Notes under the pieces: generated by a model
Databases searched by the model: none
Seen by the model: the letters and a program-made list of their open reading frames with translations, nothing else
Told to the model about the DNA's origin: nothing
Source of the DNA: an uncultured Trichococcus sp.
GTDB lineage: Bacteria; Bacillota; Bacilli; Lactobacillales; Aerococcaceae
DNA: 64,000 nt
Direction of reading: 5' to 3'
Assembly (NCBI RefSeq): GCF_963667775.1
Contig: NZ_OY764015.1
Coordinates: forward strand, 2,091,001-2,155,000
Translations under genes and position numbers: made by a program
Shown: positions 51,253-59,196 of the stretch, piece after piece
Layout of the letters: each line of letters starts with the position of its first letter
How positions within the stretch are numbered: the first letter of the stretch is position 1

Positions 51253-52962
51253 TTATAAGTTCGTGCCCCAGACGCCGCAGAACGGGTCGACCGGGCTCTT
51301 GCCTTGGAATACGGACTTGCCGATCAATTTTTCCACGAGGATTTCGTTGACTGTGTCGTTCGCCGAGTAGCCGTTGATGTAAGTCTTGATCATCGGCGCA
51401 TCGAACAGATGATACGGGTTCGCCAAGGATACGAAAATGGTTGGGACATCCTGGACAAACCAAGGTGCGTCGGCCGCCATCATACGGATCCAATCAATCC
51501 GGCGCGTCGTCTGGTTGCTCGCGGTATCGTAATTCGCCACATAGATGACCAGATCCACTTTCGCCTTCAGATCGTCCACGCCTTCCTCAAAGATTTCGTG
51601 GAAGTCTAGTTGTTCATAATTGAATGTTTCGACCGAAAAGCCGGCTGCGCTCAGTTTTTCGATGAAGGAGCCCTCGGAAGCCCCGCCGTCCTTAAAGCCG
51701 CCGCTCAAGCGGTCTTCCAGCATATAGACCCGCACGCGCGGTGTTTTCTCCGGTGAGATCGGCAGCAGATTTTGCGTGTCCTTCACCAAGGTGATGGCTT
51801 TGTCCGCACTCCTTCTTGCCAATTCCAGATGCTCTTGACAGCCCACGATATCCAACGCTTCCGGCTCAGGGATCAGGCTGTTGGCTTGCTGCTTATCCAC
51901 CAAGCCCATGCTCGCTTTCATAGCCAGAATACGCGTAACTGCTTCATCCAGCCGCTCCATCGATACGTCGCCGCTGCTTACTGCATCGCGCATCGCCTGG
52001 TAATCTTCGTCGATATTTTTGTTGAAGAGGATCATGTCGCAGCCGGCATTGATCGTTGTCGGAATCGCCTTTTTGCGGGACATCGCGGCATTGTAGCCGA
52101 TCATCGGAGTCGCATCGGTGACCGCCACACCGTTGAAGCCCAAGCGGTCGCGTAGCAAGCCGTTCACCAATTCCGTCGACAAGGAAGCCGGCAGAATATC
52201 TTTGTCCTCCAAAGCTGGATTGAGCGCTTTGCTGTAGGCCGGCTGCAGGATATGTCCGATCATGACAGACAATGCGCCCTCTTCGACCATGGCTTTGTAG
52301 ACTTTGCCGTAGCTTTCATCCCATTCCGGAACGGACAGACTATTCACGGTGCTCACCAGATGCTGGTCGCGCTCGTCCACGCCATCGCCCGGGAAATGTT
52401 TGACGGCCGTAGCGATACCGTTCTCGTGCAGGCCTTTCATTTGCTGGCGGGAAAAACCAATCACTTGGTCGACGTCCGATCCGAACGTCCGGACGTTCGT
52501 GATCGGGTTTTTGAAGTTCATATCGATGTCCACGATCGGGGAAAACGCCCAGTTGCAGCCGACTGCCTGCGCTTCACGGCCGGAAACAAAGCCCAGTTGA
52601 TAAGCTTCCTGCTCATCGGCTGTCGCCGCGACACCCATCGGCCTGCCGTAGTACGTGCCGTCCGAGCAGATTCCGTTTCCGCCGGCTTCCAGGTTGGCCG
52701 CCAACAGCAACGGGATTTTGCTTTCTTTCTGCAGAACCCCGTGCGCCTGCCGGATCGCTTTTGCCGGCATCGGACGGAACATCATCCCGCCCGGTTGATA
52801 TTTCTGCACAAATTCCGTCAATGCCTGATCTTCCGGATTCCCGGCAATCGGGCAGAAAATTTGCCCGATTTTCTCTTCCGTTGTCATCTCGCTTACTGTA
52901 TTTTCTACCCAAGAAATTTGGTCATCCGTTAAAAAAAACGGCTTTTCTGTCAAACGTACCAT
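51253..52962 (-). CDS. GH3 family glycosidase, NagZ-like (beta-N-acetylglucosaminidase type)
   Basis: This 569-residue GH3 enzyme has the N-terminal barrel motif KHFPGDGVDERDQHL (about residues 187-201), which contains the Asp-His dyad used as acid/base in NagZ-type enzymes. The nucleophile Asp lies in VAVTDATPM near 281. A C-terminal alpha/beta sandwich follows. It has no signal peptide. Though surrounded by plant-glycan enzymes, the motif points to beta-N-acetylhexosaminide cleavage or a GH3 phosphorylase-like reaction. It is transcribed alone from a TATAAT at about 52998-53003. Confidence 0.88.
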   Translation of the reverse strand: MVRLTEKPFFLTDDQISWVENTVSEMTTEEKIGQIFCPIAGNPEDQALTEFVQKYQPGGMMFRPMPAKAIRQAHGVLQKESKIPLLLAANLEAGGNGICSDGTYYGRPMGVAATADEQEAYQLGFVSGREAQAVGCNWAFSPIVDIDMNFKNPITNVRTFGSDVDQVIGFSRQQMKGLHENGIATAVKHFPGDGVDERDQHLVSTVNSLSVPEWDESYGKVYKAMVEEGALSVMIGHILQPAYSKALNPALEDKDILPASLSTELVNGLLRDRLGFNGVAVTDATPMIGYNAAMSRKKAIPTTINAGCDMILFNKNIDEDYQAMRDAVSSGDVSMERLDEAVTRILAMKASMGLVDKQQANSLIPEPEALDIVGCQEHLELARRSADKAITLVKDTQNLLPISPEKTPRVRVYMLEDRLSGGFKDGGASEGSFIEKLSAAGFSVETFNYEQLDFHEIFEEGVDDLKAKVDLVIYVANYDTASNQTTRRIDWIRMMAADAPWFVQDVPTIFVSLANPYHLFDAPMIKTYINGYSANDTVNEILVEKLIGKSVFQGKSPVDPFCGVWGTNL

Positions 52963-53090
52963 CTAATCACACCTTTTTTGTTATTCCTTATTAATGCCTA
53001 TTATACCGCAGTTCCCGCCGCACCGAACCCTGCTCAAGCGGGCCATTCTTTTCCTGTTTACGACATTTTTTAAGATATTAGGTCAACGTC

Positions 53091-55964
53091 TTACAGTTTC
53101 GCCAATTCCTCATTGATTTCCCCAAGTACGCGGTCATTCACAAAATGCTGCACAATCGGGACCGAGGAAAAAGTTTCGAACGGGCTATCCAACTGGTTCA
53201 GCGCCAAGTCATTCCCTTTCAGCATCGGCAGATGGTCGAAAATCACATTGCGTGTCGCTTTGATAGCCAAGAGCTCTTTGTACGTCATCGCAATGGAATA
53301 GCTGACCTTGTAGGATTTCAGCGGCTTGTAGGTAAATGCATACGCCCCGCCGGCTACCGTAAAGGCTACGCCATCGCCTTTTTGGATGATTTCCGACCGG
53401 GCAATACCCAGGTCCTGCAATTGGCCCGCGATTTCATCGATCAGGCAGTACGGAAGTTCGATCGTGGCCGTGCTTTGGGTCGGTACCTCGAAGGCAAAAT
53501 GCAGTTGCCCGTCTTCCAGAACGCGCCAACCACTCTTGATTTTTCCGGAAGAGGAGTCGTATTCCCCGCTTGCGGCGCCCAGTTGCGCGCTTGGAACAGG
53601 TTTCAGATAAAAATGGCGGTAGCCTGCTTGCTTCGGATCGGCTTGAATGCCCAGCACCGAACGGTAAAGCCATTCGACTATCGATCCATACGCATAATGG
53701 TTCAGTGAGTTCATGTCGGTGCCGCTGATTTCCCCGTCCGGCAAGACGGAATTCCAGCGCTCCCAGATCGTCGTTGCGCCGAGATTGACCGCGTACAGCC
53801 AGCTCGGATAATCCTCGTTCAACAAGATGCTGTAGGCCAGCTCCGTCAAGCCGCTTTTCGTGAGCGCTTCGCAGAGATAAGGAGTTCCGACAAAGCCGGT
53901 CTTCAGATGGACATCATCCTCCAACAGTTTCGCTTCGAAATCGGCGATGACCCGGCTCAGATTTTCTTGCGGCACCAGATCGAAGTAGAGGAATAGGACA
54001 TAGGCGGTCTGCGTGTTGACAGCCAAGCGGCCTTTCGCAGTCACAAATTCAGCCTGAATGGCGGCCTTGATGCTTTCCGCCAACGCCGTGTACTTTTCGA
54101 CGTCCGCCTGCTTGCCTAAAGCTGCAGCAGCCTTGGCCGTAAGGGTTGCCGAGTAATAGTAGTAGACGGAAGCGACCAGTTTCGGATCGGTCCCGCCGAT
54201 CGGAGCATCCGGGTTCTTCCCGTCCAACGCCAGCCAATCACCGAATTGGAAACCCGTCGTCCAAAGTCGGTTCGAACCGCTCCGCTCGTCTTCACGGTAG
54301 ACATATTCGACCCAATCAACCATCGTGGTGTATTGCTCTTTCAACAGCGAGAGGTCGCCGTGCTGTTCATACAGCACCCAGGGAATCACGGTCGCTGCAT
54401 CGCTCCAAGCCGCGGCCCCGGCTCCCATAAACCCACCTTCCGAACTTTTCGGTTTCAGCATCGGCACGACGAAGGGAACCGATCCGTCCAATTGTTCCTG
54501 TTCCAGGCGCAAATCATGCATAAACTTGCGGTAAAACGCCGGCGTATACATGTTGTAGCTGGCTGTGCGGGCAAATATCTGCGCATCGCCCGTCCAGCCC
54601 ATCCGCTCATCCCGCTGAGGGCAATCCGTCGGCACATCCAGGAAATTGCCTTTTTGTCCCCAAAGCGCATTTTTGATCAATTGATTCACTTGGGGATTCG
54701 CCGTCTCGATTTTCCCGGTCACTTCCAAGTCGCTATGGATCACGTAGCCGATGAAATCGGCCGGATCGACAGTTTGATCGAATCCAATCAACCTTGCGTA
54801 GCGGAAACCATAGAATGTGAAGTGCGGACGGACGACTCTTTCGCTTCCGTCGCTGATGTAGGTGAACTTCGCTTCCGCAGTCCGCAGGTTATCGTTGTAG
54901 AAACAGCCATCCTGCAACTCTTCCCCCACTTCATAACCGACTTCCGTTCCGGCCGACGCCTGCGTCTTGAAGGCTATCCAACCGACCATGTTCTGCTTGA
55001 AATCCAGGATTGTTTCGCCGGCAGGTGACTGGCTCACTTCCGGAACCAAGCTTTCGACATATTTCAGAGCCGGACTCAAGCGAGCGGAAAGCCGGTCCGT
55101 TGCATCATCCAAAACAGCGACCTGTTCCCATCCTGCAAGATTTTCCGTATAAACGGACCAATCGGCAACCTCTTTGCGCGCATCGTACACTTCGCCGTCG
55201 TAGATGCTGCTTTTCAGGACCGGACCAGGTTTCGTCAGCCAAGAATCACCACTGGCGATGGTTTCCGTTGTCCCGTCCGCATAGGTCAGGTGCACTTCGG
55301 CAATCAGCTTCAGCTCTTCCCCGTACAGATTGGTGTAGCCGCCATCAAACCCGAAGCGGCCTTTGTACCAGCCGTCCCCGAGCATGATCCCGAGCGCGTT
55401 GCCGCCCATTTCCAGGCTATCCGTCACGTCGAACGTTTGGTATTGCTGCCAAAAGTCATAGGCATGATAACCCGGCAGGAGGTACTCGTCATGCGTCCGC
55501 TGGCCGTTCACTTCAAATTCGTACAGGCCCAAGCCACAGATGTACAAACGCGCAGCCAATACTTCCTTCTCGATTACAAATTGTTTCTTCACAATCGGCT
55601 GCGCTGCTTGATCCTCGCCAGGTGTGATCCACTGCGCTGTCCATGAACCCGACTGCTTCGCTGTTTCGAAACAAGCCGGATCGCTTTCGGCAAGCAGCCC
55701 ATCAGCTGCTTGAGTAATAACTTTCCAATAATAACGCGTTTGCGGCAGCAAGCTGATTTCCGGTCGGAAGTCCAACGCGTTGATTTCTTCAAGCCATTCA
55801 CTTTCGAACAGAATATTTGCGAAGGCAGCGTCAGCCGCCACCAATACTTTCGTTTCCATGCCCGGCTCATTTTTCCCGGTAACAATCCAGGACAGGCTCA
55901 GCGTATCCAGCAGGTAGCCTAGCGGATTTTCCAAATGGTTGGTGCGTAATTTCTCTATGTTCAT
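53091..55964 (-). CDS. GH78 alpha-L-rhamnosidase
   Basis: This 957-residue inverting alpha-L-rhamnosidase has N-terminal beta domains (fibronectin-like and the family N domain with WTAQWITP and GLYEFEVNGQR, LGIMLGDGWYKG). An (alpha/alpha)6 barrel follows, with the catalytic motif DCPQRDERMGWTGDAQ near residues 446-461. A C-terminal beta-sandwich carries SLNHYAYGSIVEWLYR. It has no signal peptide, so rhamnosides must be imported, possibly by the GPH symporter. It is divergent from the AraC gene at 56110, the probable regulator. Confidence 0.95.
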   Translation of the reverse strand: MNIEKLRTNHLENPLGYLLDTLSLSWIVTGKNEPGMETKVLVAADAAFANILFESEWLEEINALDFRPEISLLPQTRYYWKVITQAADGLLAESDPACFETAKQSGSWTAQWITPGEDQAAQPIVKKQFVIEKEVLAARLYICGLGLYEFEVNGQRTHDEYLLPGYHAYDFWQQYQTFDVTDSLEMGGNALGIMLGDGWYKGRFGFDGGYTNLYGEELKLIAEVHLTYADGTTETIASGDSWLTKPGPVLKSSIYDGEVYDARKEVADWSVYTENLAGWEQVAVLDDATDRLSARLSPALKYVESLVPEVSQSPAGETILDFKQNMVGWIAFKTQASAGTEVGYEVGEELQDGCFYNDNLRTAEAKFTYISDGSERVVRPHFTFYGFRYARLIGFDQTVDPADFIGYVIHSDLEVTGKIETANPQVNQLIKNALWGQKGNFLDVPTDCPQRDERMGWTGDAQIFARTASYNMYTPAFYRKFMHDLRLEQEQLDGSVPFVVPMLKPKSSEGGFMGAGAAAWSDAATVIPWVLYEQHGDLSLLKEQYTTMVDWVEYVYREDERSGSNRLWTTGFQFGDWLALDGKNPDAPIGGTDPKLVASVYYYYSATLTAKAAAALGKQADVEKYTALAESIKAAIQAEFVTAKGRLAVNTQTAYVLFLYFDLVPQENLSRVIADFEAKLLEDDVHLKTGFVGTPYLCEALTKSGLTELAYSILLNEDYPSWLYAVNLGATTIWERWNSVLPDGEISGTDMNSLNHYAYGSIVEWLYRSVLGIQADPKQAGYRHFYLKPVPSAQLGAASGEYDSSSGKIKSGWRVLEDGQLHFAFEVPTQSTATIELPYCLIDEIAGQLQDLGIARSEIIQKGDGVAFTVAGGAYAFTYKPLKSYKVSYSIAMTYKELLAIKATRNVIFDHLPMLKGNDLALNQLDSPFETFSSVPIVQHFVNDRVLGEINEELAKL

Positions 55965-56033
55965 GATTTGCCTCCGTTTTCATTTTTTCTCGTTCTTGAT
56001 TTATTGCGAATGATTGCTGTAATCCAGGCCTTC

Positions 56034-56062
56034 TTGAATATCGAAAATTTGTCTGCTATACT
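56034..56062 (+). promoter_or_regulatory. Promoter of the AraC regulator gene
   Basis: TTGAAT (56034-56039), a 17-base spacer, TATACT (56057-56062). It lies 47 bases before the AraC ATG in the divergent region with GH78. Confidence 0.65.
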
Positions 56063-56109
56063 TTTCCAACAACCGCTACTCTAGCTCTGACAGGGAGGAT
56101 CAAAAAATT

Positions 56110-57225
56110 ATGCCCTACTACATCACGTACGGTGAATTCCAGAAACAAATGACCGATTATTACCGCCAGGCCGGCAAACGGATGCAATTTACCGAAATGA
56201 CGGACTATCTTTACCGTAAGGGTTTGTTGAAACAGACAATCGAAATGCCTAATCTAAACGGCCTCTTTGAAAATATGTCGGATGACGATTTCGAAAAAAT
56301 CACCGATTCTTTTGTGCATATCCTGACGCCGCAAGTTCCTGCAACGTCTTCTGTCGTCGAGACGGATATCATTCCTCACAAACGGGATGTGTTTGTTATC
56401 CGCCACCCCCAGTTCACCCGACCGAATCCGCATACACATAACTTTTTCGAAATCAATTATGTCGTGCGCGGCAGCTGTCGGTTCACTTTTGAGGATGAAA
56501 CTTCCACCTTGCAGGAAGGCGAACTGTGCATCATCGCACCTTCTTCAAGGCATGATATTTTGATCGATGATGAATCGATTGTGTACACGATTCTGCTCCG
56601 GAAAAGTTCCTTCGACACGATTTTCTTCTCGTTGCTGTCAGGAAAAGATCTGCTTTCTTACTTTTTCCGCAAAATCCTCCAAGATGATACGAGTCCCAAT
56701 TTCCTGTTGTTCAAAACCGATCAGAACGACCAGCTGAAACCACTTATCCGCAATGCCATGGTCGAATGCCATCGCTACGACAACTACAGCAACAGCTGCT
56801 GCATCAATTGGATCAATTTGATGTTCTCCAACCTGCTGCGCAATCACAGCGAGAGCATGCAATTCCATAACTATCACATCGGTACCGATTTTTCCGTCAT
56901 CCTGCAGTACATCCAGCACCATTACCAGGAGCTGTCGCTGTCCCGATTGGCTGAGGAATTCCATTACAGCGAGCCTTACCTCTCGACGATGATCCGGGAA
57001 AATACCGGTTACAATTTTACCGATCTGATCCGGCGCCTGCGCTTGGCGCATGCGATCGAATATCTGGAGAACTCCAACCTGAAAATCAGCGAAATCGCCG
57101 CACAAGTCGGCTACAAGTCGACCGACCACTTTTCGCGCGTGTTCCGCACAACTTATCAGGTCTCCCCTGTGCAATACCGCAAACAGCACCACAACACGGA
57201 AGAATCGTTTAATCCGTTTATTTAA
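56110..57225 (+). CDS. AraC-family regulator with cupin sensing domain
   Basis: This 371-residue regulator has a middle cupin sensing domain (NPHTHNFFEINYVVRGSCRFTF; LCIIAPSSRHDI). The C-terminal AraC helix-turn-helix pair (about 265-360) includes LSLSRLAEEFHYSEPYLSTMI and ISEIAAQVGYKSTDHFSRVFR. GGGAGG precedes the ATG at 11 bases. It sits divergent from GH78 and probably activates the rhamnosidase and neighbouring glycosidase genes in response to rhamnose or a related sugar (inference). Unlike YesN it has no receiver domain. Confidence 0.92.
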   Translation: MPYYITYGEFQKQMTDYYRQAGKRMQFTEMTDYLYRKGLLKQTIEMPNLNGLFENMSDDDFEKITDSFVHILTPQVPATSSVVETDIIPHKRDVFVIRHPQFTRPNPHTHNFFEINYVVRGSCRFTFEDETSTLQEGELCIIAPSSRHDILIDDESIVYTILLRKSSFDTIFFSLLSGKDLLSYFFRKILQDDTSPNFLLFKTDQNDQLKPLIRNAMVECHRYDNYSNSCCINWINLMFSNLLRNHSESMQFHNYHIGTDFSVILQYIQHHYQELSLSRLAEEFHYSEPYLSTMIRENTGYNFTDLIRRLRLAHAIEYLENSNLKISEIAAQVGYKSTDHFSRVFRTTYQVSPVQYRKQHHNTEESFNPFI

Positions 57226-57238
57226 ACTTTATTAAGCT

Positions 57239-57273
57239 GGGCCGCCTTGCTTCCCAGGGCGGCCCATTTTTTT
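57239..57273 (+). terminator. Terminator of the AraC gene
   Basis: GGGCCGCC (57239-57246) pairs with GGCGGCCC (57258-57265), followed by ATTTTTTTT. Confidence 0.9.
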
Positions 57274-57304
57274 TCGCGTAGGAGGTGGCGCTGGGATCCC
57301 CCAT

Positions 57305-57469
57305 CTCCGGTGAGCGCCCTTCTCAACGGAGTTGCGGTTCCGGTAACATTCCCTCCTCCTGTGAGCGTAATGCTGGCCGGAGCTGGGCACGGAATCGGAT
57401 GCTGTCCTCCGCCGAACGACGGCTCATCGGAGGTGAGAGATTTACTATCGCCTCTGCTCCGGCGAAGCC
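57305..57469. repeat. GC-rich hairpin array C (CTCCGGCGA family)
   Basis: Imperfect stem-loops occur at 57305-57331 (CTCCGGTGAG with CTCAACGGAG, 9 of 10 paired), 57356-57382 (CTCCTGTGAGC with GCTGGCCGGAG) and 57406-57433 (CCTCCGCCGA with TCATCGGAGG). A half-site CTCCGGCGAAGCC lies at 57457-57469. This array is more decayed than arrays A and B. Confidence 0.72.
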
Positions 57470-57491
57470 ACCCCTTCAATAAACCAAGATA

Positions 57492-57526
57492 GGTGCTGCC
57501 CCTTTTTGGAGACAGCACCCTTTTTT
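57492..57526 (+). terminator. Second hairpin with T-run after array C
   Basis: GGTGCTG (57492-57498) pairs with CAGCACC (57513-57519) over a 14-base loop, followed by T6 after a C. Confidence 0.65.
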
Positions 57527-57545
57527 GGACTAAAATTCCCTCTGA

Positions 57546-58970
57546 TTATGCTTCATGATTGTCTTCGCTGTGGTCGCGGATAAGATCTTTCATTTCTTGG
57601 ATATCCGCACGGTGTTTTTCAACCGGATTAAACTTCAAGGCAATCAACAGAATCGCGCCGGCCAAGGCTGGTGCACCGAAACGCAGGAAGTTTATGGCAA
57701 GCAAAGTGCTCTCTGGTTGATTGCCGATTTCACCAGCTCTGTAGCCTGCCCAAGCAAGCACAGCCAGAATCCCTGAGTTCGTTACGGTATTTCCGCATTT
57801 CTGTGCAAAGCCTTTGATGGATGAAATAACGCCATTCGCTGTGATGCCGTCTTTGAATTGGACATAGTCGATAGCATCATTCACAAGTACATTCACAAGC
57901 GCGTTTGACATGGATGCAAAAGCCGTTGCAATGAAAGTGATGACATAAAGCAGCATCATACTCTTGTTACCTACAAAGAAAAGCGTCACATAGCAGATGA
58001 TGGCGATTATTTGCGTTACAAACAATGTTTTTTGGGCTGTTTTGAAGATACGCATACAAATCGGCATCAAGACAACCATCGAAACCAAAGCACCTATGGA
58101 AACAATCAGCATGTAGATGGAAATCAGATCCGGACGAGCCAAGTAATACAACATGTAGAAAACGGAACTCGCAAACATCAAGCCGTATCCCATTGAAGCC
58201 ATGATCCAAACGATGACGAAAGGCGTCAATTCTTTATGGCGCAGTATTTTCTTCAAATCTTGCGTAAGCGGCGTATCGCTTACAGGAGCGATATATTTTT
58301 CTTTCGCTGTTGCGAACAACCCCCAGAACGAGAGGCAGGAAATAAATCCAAGAACGAGCATCAAGGGAATGTAGCCGTTCGATACTCCGAACGCCCCTTC
58401 GAAGAACGCTTTCATTTGCGGGGTGAATGATGCGCCGACTGTGAACATGACCGCTGTCGCGCCCGCGCCCATCATGATGACTTTGTTTCGTTGCTCATCT
58501 GTTTTTACGTGCGCAGGCAAGATAGCCATCTGCGGCATCGTATACAGCGTAACCGTCATACCGTAGCCGATATAGGTCACCAGCACATAGATGATTTTGC
58601 CGTTTGTTGAGAAATCAGGATTCAACCAAATCAGTGTTCCAAAAATGGTGAGCAAAATCGGTGCCACGATGAAGTACGGGCGATAACGGCCCCATTTTGA
58701 TTTCGTCCGATCGGCAAGAACCCCCATCATCGGGTCATTGATCGCGTCCCATAAAGTCGCCACAAACATGATCATTGAAGCTGCCGCTGCCGGGATCCTC
58801 ATCGTGTCCGTCATAAATACCGAGAAATAACTTGCAATAATGGCTGCTATCAACATAGCGGTTCCACTGACTGACGTAGCGTGCGACCAGGCAAATAGGT
58901 TACTGACTTTTTCTTTTGGCGCGTTTGTTTCGTTCTCCACCAACACTGTTGCTTCTGTCTTTTCTGCCAT
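57546..58970 (-). CDS. GPH-family sugar:cation symporter
   Basis: This 474-residue 12-helix transporter of the glycoside-pentoside-hexuronide family (MelB/XynP relatives) has MIMFVATLWDAINDPMMGVLADRTKSKWGRYRPYF near residues 75-110. It carries the conserved Asp of helix 2 and the loop Asp-Arg-Thr. The N- and C-terminal tails are hydrophilic. Neighbouring GH3, GH43 and GH2 genes suggest an imported plant oligosaccharide or rhamnoside. It is transcribed from its own promoter with a palindromic operator candidate. Confidence 0.94.
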   Translation of the reverse strand: MAEKTEATVLVENETNAPKEKVSNLFAWSHATSVSGTAMLIAAIIASYFSVFMTDTMRIPAAAASMIMFVATLWDAINDPMMGVLADRTKSKWGRYRPYFIVAPILLTIFGTLIWLNPDFSTNGKIIYVLVTYIGYGMTVTLYTMPQMAILPAHVKTDEQRNKVIMMGAGATAVMFTVGASFTPQMKAFFEGAFGVSNGYIPLMLVLGFISCLSFWGLFATAKEKYIAPVSDTPLTQDLKKILRHKELTPFVIVWIMASMGYGLMFASSVFYMLYYLARPDLISIYMLIVSIGALVSMVVLMPICMRIFKTAQKTLFVTQIIAIICYVTLFFVGNKSMMLLYVITFIATAFASMSNALVNVLVNDAIDYVQFKDGITANGVISSIKGFAQKCGNTVTNSGILAVLAWAGYRAGEIGNQPESTLLAINFLRFGAPALAGAILLIALKFNPVEKHRADIQEMKDLIRDHSEDNHEA

Positions 58971-58991
58971 AACATATCACTCCTTTTCTTC

Positions 58992-59016
58992 TATCAAGCT
59001 TGATAAGGATAGTATA
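58992..59016 (-). promoter_or_regulatory. Operator palindrome and -10 box upstream of the symporter gene
   Basis: TATCAAGCTTGATA (58992-59005) is a perfect 14-bp palindrome, six bases downstream of a TATACT -10 box read on the minus strand (59016-59011). A GAAGCGTTTTT cre-like core lies just upstream. The palindrome is a good repressor-site candidate; the regulator is unknown. Confidence 0.55.
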
Positions 59017-59149
59017 TAAAAACGCTTCCCAAACAGCCATGTTATTATTTACTGACAATCCGACATTTTTTAATATCGCTTATTTTATTTCCGAAAGGGT
59101 TTACTTCATTGATTTAAAAACTTTCCATTCACAAAAAGTTTTTATTTGA

Positions 59150-59189
59150 AATAAAAAAAAAGGCGCAGCCGATGTTTCTTCGGCGCACC
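59150..59189 (-). terminator. Terminator of the GH2-GH43-GH3 operon
   Basis: GGCGCAGCCGA pairs with TCGGCGCACC-like sequence (59162-59189, small bulge), and on the minus strand T9 follows. Confidence 0.85.
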
Positions 59190-59196
59190 TTCCCCA

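Larger units (their letters stand above)
57226..57545. other. Intergenic region with hairpin array C between two terminators
   Basis: These 320 bases have no credible gene. The AraC terminator (57239-57273), hairpin array C (57305-57469) and a second hairpin with T-run (57492-57526) follow in order. The convergent symporter gene ends at 57546. Confidence 0.65.
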
